Source: an uncultured Schlesneria sp. (GTDB lineage Bacteria; Planctomycetota; Planctomycetia; Planctomycetales; Planctomycetaceae). From it: a stretch of DNA of 36,116 nucleotides. Under the pieces are notes generated by a model. That model made no database searches. It worked only from the letters and a program-made list of their open reading frames with translations, and was not told the DNA's origin. Below, piece after piece: positions 25,281 to 34,347 of this stretch; position 1 is the stretch's first letter, and each line of letters opens with the position of its first letter. The position numbers and the translations under genes were made by a program. The stretch is from the NCBI GenBank assembly GCA_903871875.1, contig CAIQIR010000171.1:1-36116 (forward strand). The letters run 5' to 3'.

Positions 25281-27752
25281 ATGTCACGAGGATGGCTGGT
25301 GGGACTGCTGGTGCTGGGTTCCTGGTCGCTACTGCTGGGAGCCGAGCCCGAGGCGGTGATTGAAGTTCACGCGGATCGGGTCGTGGCAGAAATCTCGCCC
25401 TATACGACCGGGGCGTGTATCGAAGACGTCAATCATGAGATTTATGGCGGGCTGTACAGCCAAATGGTCTTCGGCGAGAGCTTTCAAGAGCCAGCCCTCA
25501 GCGCCGCTCCGCCCGGTTTTTCCGCTTATGGAGGTACCTGGCAGGTGCGAAACGGCGAAGTGATCGCCGGAGCGGGAGAAGGACCGAAGCTGGTTTATGA
25601 TCGAGCAACAGTGGGAAATGGCGTGGTCTCGGTCGAGATCCTGTTTCCCGACAAGAACGCAGGCAATGCAGGACTGATTCTGAAGGTGGATCGCCCTGGC
25701 GCGGGTGCGGATCTGTTCACGGGTTACGAAATCGCCCTGCACGCCGACGCACAAGAGTTGTTGCTGGGTCGCCACCGTCAGAATTGGGAATTCATCAAAT
25801 CGATTCCCTGCGTGGTCCCTGTCAATGAATGGATTCGGCTTTCGGTTCGCATGACGGATCGCATGCTGGAAATCTCGGTCAACGATCGCGTGGTCGAGAA
25901 ATACGAAGACAACGAACATCCACTCGACGCGGGAAAAGTGGGTCTACGGACCTGGCAACGGGAAGCTCGCTTCCGCAATCTGCGAATGACCTCCGGCGAT
26001 CAGACCGAACAGGTAACTTTGACGGAGGCCGCTCCGTTGGCAGACGCCGTGAGCGGGCAGTGGCGACCGGTTCGACGGGGTGGCTGTCAGGGGACGATCT
26101 CGCTTGACCCCACGGGATTTGTCGGGCGACAAAGTCAGCGAATCACCATGACGTCGGGGCCGGGCGAGATCGGTGTCGACAATCGCGGATTGAATCGATG
26201 GGGAATGAATTTTATCGCGGATCGCCCTTATGAAGGCGTGGTGTGGGCAAAAGCCGATCGGTCAACCACGTTCCAGGTGGCGCTGCAGAGCCAGGCGGGT
26301 ACCGATGTCCTGGCGGAAACGTCGTTAACCGTCAAAGCGGGAGACTGGCAACGGCTCGATTTCTCGTTGACGCCCGCGAGGAACGATTCGCGAGGAACGT
26401 TGACCGTGAGATTGAAACAACCTGGGACGGTTGTTTTGGGTTATGTGTTTCTGCAGCCGGGCGAATGGGGCCGATTCAAAGGTTTGTCCGTACGACGAGA
26501 TGTCAGTGAGGCGTTGATCAATGAAGGGCTGACCGTCTTGCGTTATGGCGGATCGATGGTCAATTCGCCCGAGTACCGTTGGAAGCGAATGATCGGCCCT
26601 CGCGATCGCCGCCCGCCCCACAAAGGGACCTGGTACGCGCATTCCACCAATGGCTGGGGGATCATCGACTTCTTGAGCTTCTGCGAAGCCGCGGGATTTC
26701 TCAGTATCCCCGATCTGAACATGGACGAGACACCGCAGGATCTGGCCGATTTTGTCGAATATGTGAATGGTCCTGCGGACAGCGAGTGGGGACGGCGACG
26801 GGCGGCCGATGGACATCCCGCTCCCTTCCGTCTGAAGTACCTGCAGCTTGGCAATGAAGAAGCGGTCAACGAGGTTTACTGGCAGAAGTTTCGGCCCCTG
26901 GTGGAAGCGATTTGGAGTCGCGATCCCCAGATCATTCCGATTGTGGGAGACTTCGCCTACGGCAAGCACATTGTCGATCCCTATGATTTCCCGGGCGCAC
27001 CGCATATCAAAAGTCTGGCGGCTCATCAAAAGATTCTGGAATTCGCTCGTCAACACGGCAAGCCCGTCTGGTTCGACGTTCATATTTGGAACGATGGCCT
27101 GCGCGATGCCGATCTCCAAATTCAGGTACTTGGCGAATTGATCGAATGGTTGACGAAGCTGGGAGCAGGAGCGGATTTTCGGGTCTGCGTTTTTGAAGAG
27201 AATGCCGGCAATCACCTGTGGCGACGGGGACTGGCGCATGCTCGGACGGTGAATCAATTGCAGCGGATGGGCCAGAAGGTTCCCATCATTTGCGCGGCCA
27301 ATTGCCTGCAACCGGATGGTCAGAATGATAATGCCTGGGATCAGGGGCTGGTCTTTCTATCTCCGTCCGCAGTCTGGACGCAATCTTCCGCGGAAGTGAC
27401 GCGTCTCTTGGCAAAGAACAACTTTCCTCATTGTGTGGCGACGGATTGTCAATGCCCTGGTCAGGCGCTGGACGTAACGGCTCGACAAAGCCAGGACGGA
27501 TCCCGCCTGGGACTGCAAGTCGTCAATTCGGAAAACCGACCGATCTTTACGCGGTTGAAAATTTCAGGGCGGGATGTCCGTGGTCGCGTGGTCACCATCT
27601 CGCAGATCGCGGGGCATCTGGACGACAAGAACTCGGAGGCGGATCCCCATCGGATCATGCCGTCCGAGCGGCAGTGGCGACCGGAATTCGGCGACACGGG
27701 GGTGAGCTACGTCTTTCCCGCGCACTCCTTTTCGGTGCTGAGGTTTGAATAG
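25281..27752 (+). CDS. Secreted GH51-type alpha-L-arabinofuranosidase
   Basis: Encodes 823 residues from the ATG at 25281, with GAGGA about 11 bases upstream. A signal peptide covers about 1-21 (W-L-V-G-L-L-V-L-G-S-W-S-L-L-L-G-A). Then come the GH51 entry motif A-C-I-E-D-V-N-H-E-I-Y-G-G-L-Y (about 49-63), a LamG-like jelly-roll insert (about 75-240), another beta domain (about 250-400) and the barrel. The acid/base is E526 in L-Q-L-G-N-E-E; the nucleophile is E639 or E640 in C-V-F-E-E-N-A-G-N. The enzyme should release arabinose from plant or algal polysaccharides in the periplasm or outside the cell. The jelly-roll insert may bind sugar. No transporter or other glycoside hydrolase gene is adjacent, so it is not part of a visible polysaccharide locus. 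Confidence 0.88.
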   Translation: MSRGWLVGLLVLGSWSLLLGAEPEAVIEVHADRVVAEISPYTTGACIEDVNHEIYGGLYSQMVFGESFQEPALSAAPPGFSAYGGTWQVRNGEVIAGAGEGPKLVYDRATVGNGVVSVEILFPDKNAGNAGLILKVDRPGAGADLFTGYEIALHADAQELLLGRHRQNWEFIKSIPCVVPVNEWIRLSVRMTDRMLEISVNDRVVEKYEDNEHPLDAGKVGLRTWQREARFRNLRMTSGDQTEQVTLTEAAPLADAVSGQWRPVRRGGCQGTISLDPTGFVGRQSQRITMTSGPGEIGVDNRGLNRWGMNFIADRPYEGVVWAKADRSTTFQVALQSQAGTDVLAETSLTVKAGDWQRLDFSLTPARNDSRGTLTVRLKQPGTVVLGYVFLQPGEWGRFKGLSVRRDVSEALINEGLTVLRYGGSMVNSPEYRWKRMIGPRDRRPPHKGTWYAHSTNGWGIIDFLSFCEAAGFLSIPDLNMDETPQDLADFVEYVNGPADSEWGRRRAADGHPAPFRLKYLQLGNEEAVNEVYWQKFRPLVEAIWSRDPQIIPIVGDFAYGKHIVDPYDFPGAPHIKSLAAHQKILEFARQHGKPVWFDVHIWNDGLRDADLQIQVLGELIEWLTKLGAGADFRVCVFEENAGNHLWRRGLAHARTVNQLQRMGQKVPIICAANCLQPDGQNDNAWDQGLVFLSPSAVWTQSSAEVTRLLAKNNFPHCVATDCQCPGQALDVTARQSQDGSRLGLQVVNSENRPIFTRLKISGRDVRGRVVTISQIAGHLDDKNSEADPHRIMPSERQWRPEFGDTGVSYVFPAHSFSVLRFE

Positions 27753-27836
27753 ACTCGTTTGAAGAATGCCGGTCATTTCGGGCCGCGAAGCTTTTGTGTC
27801 ATCGGATTTTGACGAAGCCTCAGACTCAAACAGGCT

Positions 27837-27847
27837 GGGGGGGGGGG
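27837..27847. repeat. Run of 11 Gs upstream of RDD paralogue 2
   Basis: Eleven consecutive Gs lie between the GH51 stop and the second RDD gene. A similar 15-G run lies upstream of the first RDD gene. Confidence 0.85.
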
Positions 27848-27901
27848 AAAGCGTCGTCTCACTGCCGGAATTGACGTGACGCCGGTAGTGTGGAGTTTGA
27901 T

Positions 27902-27935
27902 GTCCCGCATCTCCGCCTTGGCGGAGATGCGGGAC
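27902..27935. terminator. 16-bp perfect hairpin with CUUG loop
   Basis: Arm 27902-27917 (GTCCCGCATCTCCGCC) pairs fully with 27920-27935, leaving two loop bases; with the last pair opened this is a C-U-U-G tetraloop, which is unusually stable. It lies 150 bp past the GH51 stop and 48 bp before the RDD gene. There is no T-run, so it may be a terminator of unusual form, an mRNA end-stabiliser or a dispersed repeat. Confidence 0.6.
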
Positions 27936-27982
27936 TGGCGCGACGGACAACCTGACGGGCCAGCGATCTCGGGAGCTATTGC

Positions 27983-29893
27983 GTGTCTTCGACAATCCAT
28001 CGGCCGACTGTTCGCTATCACCAGATCGCCCTGACTGTCTCGGTGATTCTGCTGAGCATCGCTTTGCCGGTGGGAATGGTTGCCTGGACGATCACTTCCG
28101 CCCTATCCCACAAATCGCTGGGAAGAATTTCCAACGAACCTCGACGATATAACGAAGGTAGCATCCGGAACGGTGAATTGTGGTATCCGGTCTTTCAAAG
28201 TTCCGCAGGCTGGCTGTCACACAGGCTGCAAGAAACCCGCTTCCAACGGGTGAATTTGACAACAGGCAACGAGGTCGCAACGGGGTTAGTACTTTCGAGC
28301 GAAGCGGCCCGACCGCTGTGGATGAACGACCAGTTGTACGCGACGAGTTCCACCGCGATTTTTCGGATGGAAGGCACGTCGGTCAAAAAGCTGGCCACCT
28401 TACCTGCGAACTCGGGCTTTTTTCACGTCACTCCGTTTCTTTACGACGGCCAAGTCACGACCGTCGCGGAAACGGTCGACGCGGCGGGCCTCGTTCGCGA
28501 CGACGAATTTCGACTGGTTCACCTGGCGAATGACCAATGGGTTATCGGCCGAAAGATCCTGCTTCCAGGGCTCAGCCGGACCTGGTCCCATAATTCCGAT
28601 CACACGCACTCCTCGATCTTGCCACTGTCCACGTTTCAGCCGGTCATTCCGACGATCTGGCGGGGATTTCAAATCCATCTGACCGTCATCCAGGACGAGG
28701 AAACGACTCATCTATTCTTTCGTGACAACTCTCGTTTTGCCGCTTATCGACGCGGGTTTGAATTTGTTGACGACGACGGCGAAGACGCTTCGGCAATGGC
28801 ACCGGACAATTTCAAACGCGAGGTTTCCGGTTGGGAGAAAATTCCGATCGGCGGCCCCAACGGCTATTGTCATCAGATGCGAAGCGATCGACAGGGAATG
28901 CTATTCTGCACGGGAAGCCAGCCGCCACGCTGCATTCAACGAACGAAGTCTGGTCAATGGGACATGACGAAGGGATTTGACCGAGAGACAATACCGGGCA
29001 CGTTCCCGTCACTGATGGCCGATTTCGCAGAGGGGACCGCATACGTCATTCACTACGACAACGCGTTCTATTCTACCGCCTTCAGCCGAGTCGAGGACAA
29101 TACCGTCCAGCCACCTCATTTGGTGCTGCCGGGGTGTGAGCGCCAGTACATCGCTCACTGGCACCGTCTTGCCGCCGGAATTTGCGCCGCGTGGCTGTTA
29201 CATCATGTACTGGTCTTCGCCGCTACCGAAGTGCTGACTCGTGCCCGATCCGATAAGACTTATGAATTCGGCCTGGAACGAGCGGTCTTCGCGTCCACCT
29301 GGCGACGAGTGCTTGCGCTGGCCATTGATCTAACGCTCTTGACGGCAATTCTCTTCGTTTCGGCTGCTGTTCAATCGCGAATGACCAAAATGAAGTGGGA
29401 ACGAGCAACACCTCGAGAGATCTGCAATGCGTTGCATCAGCTGGAGAACGAGATCTTGCTTCCGGAAGGACTGTCCAGTCTGGAACGGATTCCAGACCGT
29501 GTGAGCGAATCAGTGTTGCTATCGGCATTTGGACGCACACGCTATCCCCATCTGATGCGCATCAAATCCGCTTTGCTGAACATGGCCCTGGTGGTGTGTT
29601 GTTTGAGGGTCCTACAGGAAGGTCAGTTTGGGGCTACGCCAGGTAAATGGCTGCTTGGAATTCGAACCAGGCGATCAACGCTTCGCCGCTGCGGGATTGC
29701 TCGCTCGCTCGTTCGCTGCCTCATGTACGGCGTCGACATCGTGTTTTTCGTGACGCCGCTTCCCGCGGCGATCAGCATGTTGTTGTCGCCGTATCGTCAA
29801 CGACTGGGTGATCGCGTCGCCGATACGCTGGTTGTGACGAGCGCAGCGATCGCTGACAATCAACGTCGCAATCCGTCGCCTGCATCGGTTTGA
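27983..29893 (+). CDS. RDD-domain membrane protein with large outer domain (paralogue 2)
   Basis: Encodes 636 residues from a GTG at 27983, well supported by GGGAG with 7-base spacing. A membrane segment at about 14-38 (I-A-L-T-V-S-V-I-L-L-S-I-A-L-P-V-G) is followed by about 350 residues of outer domain and a membrane segment near 395-413. The RDD domain from about 435 has R-R-V-L-A-L-A-I-D, G-A-T-P-G-K-W-L-L-G-I-R and R-L-G-D-R-V-A-D-T-L. A polar insert of about 65 residues separates the first two RDD helices and is longer than in paralogue 1. Shared outer-domain motifs (T-P-F-L-Y-D-G, L-P-G-L-S-R-T-W) show common descent with the gene at 5134. Function unknown; it may sense or bind something outside the membrane. 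Confidence 0.85.
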   Translation: MSSTIHRPTVRYHQIALTVSVILLSIALPVGMVAWTITSALSHKSLGRISNEPRRYNEGSIRNGELWYPVFQSSAGWLSHRLQETRFQRVNLTTGNEVATGLVLSSEAARPLWMNDQLYATSSTAIFRMEGTSVKKLATLPANSGFFHVTPFLYDGQVTTVAETVDAAGLVRDDEFRLVHLANDQWVIGRKILLPGLSRTWSHNSDHTHSSILPLSTFQPVIPTIWRGFQIHLTVIQDEETTHLFFRDNSRFAAYRRGFEFVDDDGEDASAMAPDNFKREVSGWEKIPIGGPNGYCHQMRSDRQGMLFCTGSQPPRCIQRTKSGQWDMTKGFDRETIPGTFPSLMADFAEGTAYVIHYDNAFYSTAFSRVEDNTVQPPHLVLPGCERQYIAHWHRLAAGICAAWLLHHVLVFAATEVLTRARSDKTYEFGLERAVFASTWRRVLALAIDLTLLTAILFVSAAVQSRMTKMKWERATPREICNALHQLENEILLPEGLSSLERIPDRVSESVLLSAFGRTRYPHLMRIKSALLNMALVVCCLRVLQEGQFGATPGKWLLGIRTRRSTLRRCGIARSLVRCLMYGVDIVFFVTPLPAAISMLLSPYRQRLGDRVADTLVVTSAAIADNQRRNPSPASV

Positions 29894-30512
29894 AGTCGTC
29901 GCCGAAGAACTTCGCCGAGTGACTCATGTTCCCCAAGTCATCCGCTTCGAGGATCCCCGCCATGTCGGCCACGGAACTTCAGCGATGTGCCGATTAATAC
30001 AGATTCAAATCGGCGAGTTTTGTCGTCGGTCTCCCTTTGTTTCTCCCCGTCGGGTGACCTTGCGACACCGTTTGAGAGACCGTGAATGAAGCGGTCCCCA
30101 GTACGCCGAGTCCGATCCGCCCCCTCCAAACGAACGTGGTTTCCCACGTTCGTCGGTGACTTTTGTATTCATTGCGGTGATTGACTCCGAATGGCAACGT
30201 GGATCATTGTGCGATTTCGACGTAGTGATTTCACCATACCACGTCTCGACTTGGGATCGCCGGATGACGCTCTTCAACCCCGATGGAAGATGTCGTTTCG
30301 CAGATATTGAACAGAAAAATCTGCGTTCGCGAGACAATATTCGGCGAGACGTGGTCTTCCGCAAAGCAGACATGCTGCGGTGTTTTGATTCGATACCCTT
30401 TTCAACCCCGAGGCATGTTTGCGTTAGACGACCGCTCGACCGCTTGTTTGATGCACTTGGTGCCACTTGATCTCTTGCCCCTGCCTGACACCAGGTTTTT
30501 TTGATTGCGATT
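29894..30512. other. 619-bp intergenic stretch before the signalling cluster
   Basis: No gene is supported; the long minus-strand frame at 30005-30556 is Arg/Ser-rich and has no domain. A 10-bp hairpin (30130-30153) is the only clear structure. The promoter of the signalling cluster should lie here, but I could not identify it. Confidence 0.5.
30130..30153. terminator. 10-bp perfect hairpin, possible terminator
   Basis: ACGAACGTGG and CCACGTTCGT flank a 4-base loop (TTTC). It lies about 240 bp past the RDD stop, with no clear T-run, so the role is uncertain. Confidence 0.4.
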
Positions 30513-31679
30513 ATGAGTTTGAAACCCACCATCCTGTTCGTCGACGACGACGCCAATACGATCGCCGCCTATCGGCGAATGCTTCGCCCATTTGGGGCGA
30601 TGTGGGAGATTTCCTATCACACGGACAGCCGAGTGGCGTGCGACGAAATTCGTCGACATCCGACGGATGTGGTCGTGACCGACTTTGAAATGCCATACAT
30701 GTCGGGATTGGAATTATTGACCTATTTGAAGGCGAATCCGGCGACGCAGAATATTCCCGTGATCGTGGCCACCGGCGAGCGTGACCGTAATCTGAAGCGA
30801 CGGGCTTTGGACGCGGGTGCGGCCGATCTGATGAATAAGCCGATCGAATTCGAAGAGCTACTGGCACGACTGCGTGGTTCGTTACGGCTCAAAGCTTGCT
30901 ACGACGAGCTAAATGATCGGAATGAGCGATTGGAGCAACGCGTCTTGGAGCGAACGCGTGAACTGCACCAATCCCGTCTTGAGATCGTGGCGAGGTTGGC
31001 CAATGCGGCGGAATACCGAGACGAAGACACCGGCCGGCATGTCGTACGCGTAGCCCATTTCAGCCGTGTGATTGCCGAGGCGTTGAAGTTGCCTCCTGAT
31101 GAGGTTCTTTCCCTCTTCATCGCCGCGCCACTTCATGACGTGGGGAAGATTGCGATACCCGACGCGATTTTGAAGAAAACCGGCAAGTTGACTGAAGAAG
31201 AACGCCGCATCATGCAAACACATTGCGGAATTGGCGGCAGGATCTTGGGCAACGAATTTAGCCAACGGATCGACTGGCGGCTCCCCGTAACGGCCGATCA
31301 GACGGCGATCAAGGAAATCCTGGATGATCCGGTGCTGAAGACGGCACGAGAAATTGCTCTCACCCATCACGAGCGATGGGATGGCACAGGCTATCCCGCA
31401 GGTTTGGCGGGGGAAGATATCCCGTTGGCGGGACGAATTGTCGCGATGGCAGATGTGTTTGACGCGCTCACGACAGCACGATGTTACAAGCCTGCGTTCA
31501 CCTTGGAACACTCCTTGAAACTGATCTCCGAAAGCGTGGGCAGTCACTTTGACCCACAAGTCCACGCGGCCTTTCTTTCCAGGCTTCCGGAAATTGAGGA
31601 ATTACGTTCCGCATTGGCGGACGAATCACCTGCGGAAACGGTCTTGATTTTTCCTTCACAAAAACAAGCAACCGCTTGA
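30513..31679 (+). CDS. Response regulator with HD-GYP domain
   Basis: Encodes 388 residues from the ATG at 30513; a TTG four codons earlier is less likely. The REC domain (5-120) has the acidic pair D11-D12, phospho-acceptor D57 in V-T-D-F-E-M-P and the lysine in N-K-P. A short coiled coil (R-L-E-Q-R-V-L-E-R-T-R-E-L) leads to an HD-GYP domain: H208-D209 in L-H-D-V-G-K, the H-H-E-R-W-D-G-T-G-Y-P signature (D290 to P295) and A-D-V-F-D-A-L-T. HD-GYP proteins hydrolyse cyclic-di-GMP; all key residues are present, so it should be active, switched by phosphorylation. It is the first gene of the signalling cluster and the kinase three genes on is the likely partner. Confidence 0.93.
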   Translation: MSLKPTILFVDDDANTIAAYRRMLRPFGAMWEISYHTDSRVACDEIRRHPTDVVVTDFEMPYMSGLELLTYLKANPATQNIPVIVATGERDRNLKRRALDAGAADLMNKPIEFEELLARLRGSLRLKACYDELNDRNERLEQRVLERTRELHQSRLEIVARLANAAEYRDEDTGRHVVRVAHFSRVIAEALKLPPDEVLSLFIAAPLHDVGKIAIPDAILKKTGKLTEEERRIMQTHCGIGGRILGNEFSQRIDWRLPVTADQTAIKEILDDPVLKTAREIALTHHERWDGTGYPAGLAGEDIPLAGRIVAMADVFDALTTARCYKPAFTLEHSLKLISESVGSHFDPQVHAAFLSRLPEIEELRSALADESPAETVLIFPSQKQATA

Positions 31680-31721
31680 ATTCATCGCGTTCGCGATCAT
31701 CAATAGAACGAAACCATCGCT

Positions 31722-32375
31722 ATGAAAACTCTGAGTGACATCTCCGCTGAAATCCCGGCGAATATCAGGCTCTACACGGGACAGCCTCTCGGGCTGGTGG
31801 CATTGGCCGCTTGCGGACTGCTGACAGCCTTATTCGGACTCTCCGCGCTGGTGGTGTATTCACAGACACCAGGCGCGCAGGGAGAGACACCGCGGGTTTG
31901 GCCGCGCTCAAGTCAAATCTCGAGGGATCATCAACGGTCGACATTAGTCGTCTTTTTGCATCCGCGCTGTCCGTGCAGCCGAGCGACGCTGCGTGAACTG
32001 GAACGCCTGCTGGTTCGCCGGGAAGAGTTGCGGACCGTGATCGTCATGTTGCGCCCTGAACAATGTGCGGCTGGCTGGGAGCAAGGCATCCTGTGGGATT
32101 GGAGCCAATCCCTGAGCGGCGTTCACGTCCAGGTTGATCGAGGCGGTGCCGAAGCGCAACGGTTTGGAGTCGCGACATCGGGCCATGCCTGCCTGTATGA
32201 CAACGACGGCCGGTTGCAGTTTTCCGGCGGGATCACTCCGGCACGCGGTCACGAGGGCGAGAATCGCGGTATCACGGCGCTCAAGCAGCATCTTGCGGGA
32301 CACGTAGCGGAAGCCACGAATGCCGTCTTTGGCTGCCCACTTTTTTCGGCAAACGACCGTCAGAAATGCGAATAG
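31722..32375 (+). CDS. Membrane-anchored thioredoxin-like protein, RedB type
   Basis: Encodes 217 residues from the ATG at 31722. One membrane segment lies at about 23-46 (G-L-V-A-L-A-A-C-G-L-L-T-A-L-F-G), so the rest is probably periplasmic. The thioredoxin-like region begins at about 72 (S-T-L-V-V-F-L-H-P-R-C-P-C-S): the cysteines C83 and C85 form a C-P-C motif rather than the C-x-x-C of classic thioredoxins. L-R-E-L-E-R-L, F-G-V-A-T-S-G-H-A and F-S-G-G-I-T follow, as in the proteins annotated as RedB. That family is often found beside sensor kinases and cytochrome genes, but its role is unproven. The kinase start is 10 bases past this stop, so the two are co-transcribed; it may give the kinase a redox input. 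Confidence 0.75.
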   Translation: MKTLSDISAEIPANIRLYTGQPLGLVALAACGLLTALFGLSALVVYSQTPGAQGETPRVWPRSSQISRDHQRSTLVVFLHPRCPCSRATLRELERLLVRREELRTVIVMLRPEQCAAGWEQGILWDWSQSLSGVHVQVDRGGAEAQRFGVATSGHACLYDNDGRLQFSGGITPARGHEGENRGITALKQHLAGHVAEATNAVFGCPLFSANDRQKCE

Positions 32376-32385
32376 AAAAACCGGT

Positions 32386-34347
32386 ATGACTATTTTCCGC
32401 AACAAACCAGATCTGTCGGCCAAATTCTCCCAAGTTGTAGAGGAACGGGCCTCCCAGCGATATTTGGACAATATGCGGCAAGTCGCCGCTCGCACGGATC
32501 GTGTCTTCGCACCCTTAATGTTGGTGCAATGGTTGGCGGCGATCATCATCGCGACTTGGATTACACCGCGCACCTGGATCGGCGCCACAGACCAGTTGCA
32601 TATTCACGTCGTCGGCGCCGTCCTCGTAGGAGGAGCCCTTGCACTGCCGGTTGTCATGCTAGTGTGGTACAGCCCCGGCGCGTCGATGAATCGTTTCGTG
32701 ATCTGCCTGGCGCAGGTATTGACATCGGTGTTGTTAGTTCATTTGTGCGGTGGTCGAATCGAAACTCACTTTCACGTGTTCGGCTCTTTAGCTTTCCTCG
32801 CGCTCTATCGAACCAACTCGATTCTGATTTTGGCCACCGTGGTTGTGGCTCTCGACCACATGGTGCGTGGACTATTCTGGCCGGAATCGGTCTTCGGCGT
32901 GGCGATGGTCAGCCCCTGGAGATGGCTGGAGCACGCCGGCTGGGTGCTTTTCGAAGATTCCGTGCTGATCACGGCCTGTATTCAATCGCAGCGCGAAATG
33001 CGAGAGGGAGCTCGTCAATGGGCGAACCTGTCGGTCACGAAGGACGTGGTCGATGCAGAAGTACAGACGCGTACGCTCGAATTGGAACAGAGTGAATATC
33101 GGATGAGAGAGAGCAGTCTGCGCACGCGAATGATTATCGACACGGCCTATGATGCCTTCGTGGTGGCTCATGTGAACGGGACAATCGAAGAATGGAGCGA
33201 CCGGGCGAGCGCATTATTCGGTTGGTCCGGCCACGAAGTGATCGGGAAGAATATCAATGAGTTCCTGGGTGTGCCCGAGATGGCCATCTTGTTCTCGAAG
33301 CGACAGCCCACGACGACGGAAGATGAATCGTCGAGACAACGTTTGGAAACAATGGCCAAACATCGCGACGGTCAATTCATTCCGGTAGAAGCCTCTGTTT
33401 CGTTTGTGGCCCTTGGCTCGCCGGTTTGCTTTGGCGACGAATACAACGTGAACATCTTCTTTCACGATATTTCACATCGCAAAGAGATGCAGGCGCAATT
33501 GCTTCTCGCCCAAAAGATGCAAGGGGTCGGTCAATTGGCCGCCGGCATCGCCCACGAGATCAACACGCCGACACAATACGTGGGCGACAACGCGCGGTTC
33601 CTGCAAGATTCATTTCGCGACATTGAAGGATTGTTGGCGCAGCTCGACGGAATCGGGGCCGAAGCACCTTTGACGGGAACCCACTGGCAAGAGTTGGCGA
33701 GTGCCAAAGACCTCCCCTATCTACGGACAGAAATTCCGGTCGCGATCGAACAGGCCTTGGACGGAATACAGCGGATCTCGCAAATTACTCGCGCGATGAA
33801 GGAATTCTCGCACCCTGGTACACATGTTAAAGAAGCAACCGATCCTCGTCGTATTATTGAAAACTCGTTGACGGTCTGTCGTAACGAATGGAAGTACATT
33901 GCCAATCTCAAAACGGAATTCGATCCCGAACTGACTTCGCTATTTTGCCTGCCCGGCGAACTGAGCCAGGTGTTAGTCAACTTGATTGTGAATGCGGCGC
34001 AAGCCATCGGCGATGCGCCGGGGCGTCAAGCGGATCAACTCGGCACCATCGTGGTGCAGACTCGCCGCATTGACGGCTGGGCGGAAATCTCTGTGACCGA
34101 CAATGGCCCGGGCATTCCACCGGAAATCCTTCAACGAGTCTTTGAACCCTTCTTCACAACGAAAGAAGTGGGAAAGGGAACCGGCCAGGGATTGGCGATT
34201 GCTCATGCTGTCATCGTCGAGAAACACGGCGGCACGATTTCTGTGACCTCGGAGGTTGGCCGTGGAACAACTTTTGTTCTGCGATTGCCTTTAGAAGAGC
34301 AAACGTCGGAAGGAGTTCAAAGCCGTGAAGCGCATCTTGTTTGTTGA
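32386..34347 (+). CDS. Multi-pass sensor histidine kinase with PAS domain
   Basis: Encodes 653 residues from the ATG at 32386, 10 bases after the RedB-like stop; the longer frame from 32320 would overlap that gene. Five or six membrane helices cover about 40-205 and carry conserved histidines (H-I-H-V-V-G, T-H-F-H-V-F-G, L-D-H-M-V-R-G). A coiled coil leads to a PAS domain (about 245-365: I-D-T-A-Y-D-A-F-V, W-S-D-R-A-S-A-L-F-G-W). The HisKA box has H390 in G-I-A-H-E-I-N-T-P-T-Q-Y. The ATPase domain has L-V-N-L-I-V-N-A-A-Q-A-I, D-N-G-P-G-I-P and G-T-G-Q-G-L-A-I. All kinase motifs are intact. The following response-regulator gene starts inside this one. Confidence 0.93.
   Translation: MTIFRNKPDLSAKFSQVVEERASQRYLDNMRQVAARTDRVFAPLMLVQWLAAIIIATWITPRTWIGATDQLHIHVVGAVLVGGALALPVVMLVWYSPGASMNRFVICLAQVLTSVLLVHLCGGRIETHFHVFGSLAFLALYRTNSILILATVVVALDHMVRGLFWPESVFGVAMVSPWRWLEHAGWVLFEDSVLITACIQSQREMREGARQWANLSVTKDVVDAEVQTRTLELEQSEYRMRESSLRTRMIIDTAYDAFVVAHVNGTIEEWSDRASALFGWSGHEVIGKNINEFLGVPEMAILFSKRQPTTTEDESSRQRLETMAKHRDGQFIPVEASVSFVALGSPVCFGDEYNVNIFFHDISHRKEMQAQLLLAQKMQGVGQLAAGIAHEINTPTQYVGDNARFLQDSFRDIEGLLAQLDGIGAEAPLTGTHWQELASAKDLPYLRTEIPVAIEQALDGIQRISQITRAMKEFSHPGTHVKEATDPRRIIENSLTVCRNEWKYIANLKTEFDPELTSLFCLPGELSQVLVNLIVNAAQAIGDAPGRQADQLGTIVVQTRRIDGWAEISVTDNGPGIPPEILQRVFEPFFTTKEVGKGTGQGLAIAHAVIVEKHGGTISVTSEVGRGTTFVLRLPLEEQTSEGVQSREAHLVC

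Noticed and set aside
26325-27311. 328-codon minus-strand ORF
   Set aside because: It is antisense to the GH51 barrel, whose catalytic motifs are intact.
30005-30556. 183-codon minus-strand ORF before the signalling cluster
   Set aside because: It is Arg/Ser-rich with no domain, overlaps the HD-GYP gene start and has no ribosome binding site.
31684-31697. ATCGCG/CGCGAT hairpin between the HD-GYP and RedB-like genes as a terminator
   Set aside because: The stem is only 6 bp with a 2-base loop and no T-run, so it is not convincing.
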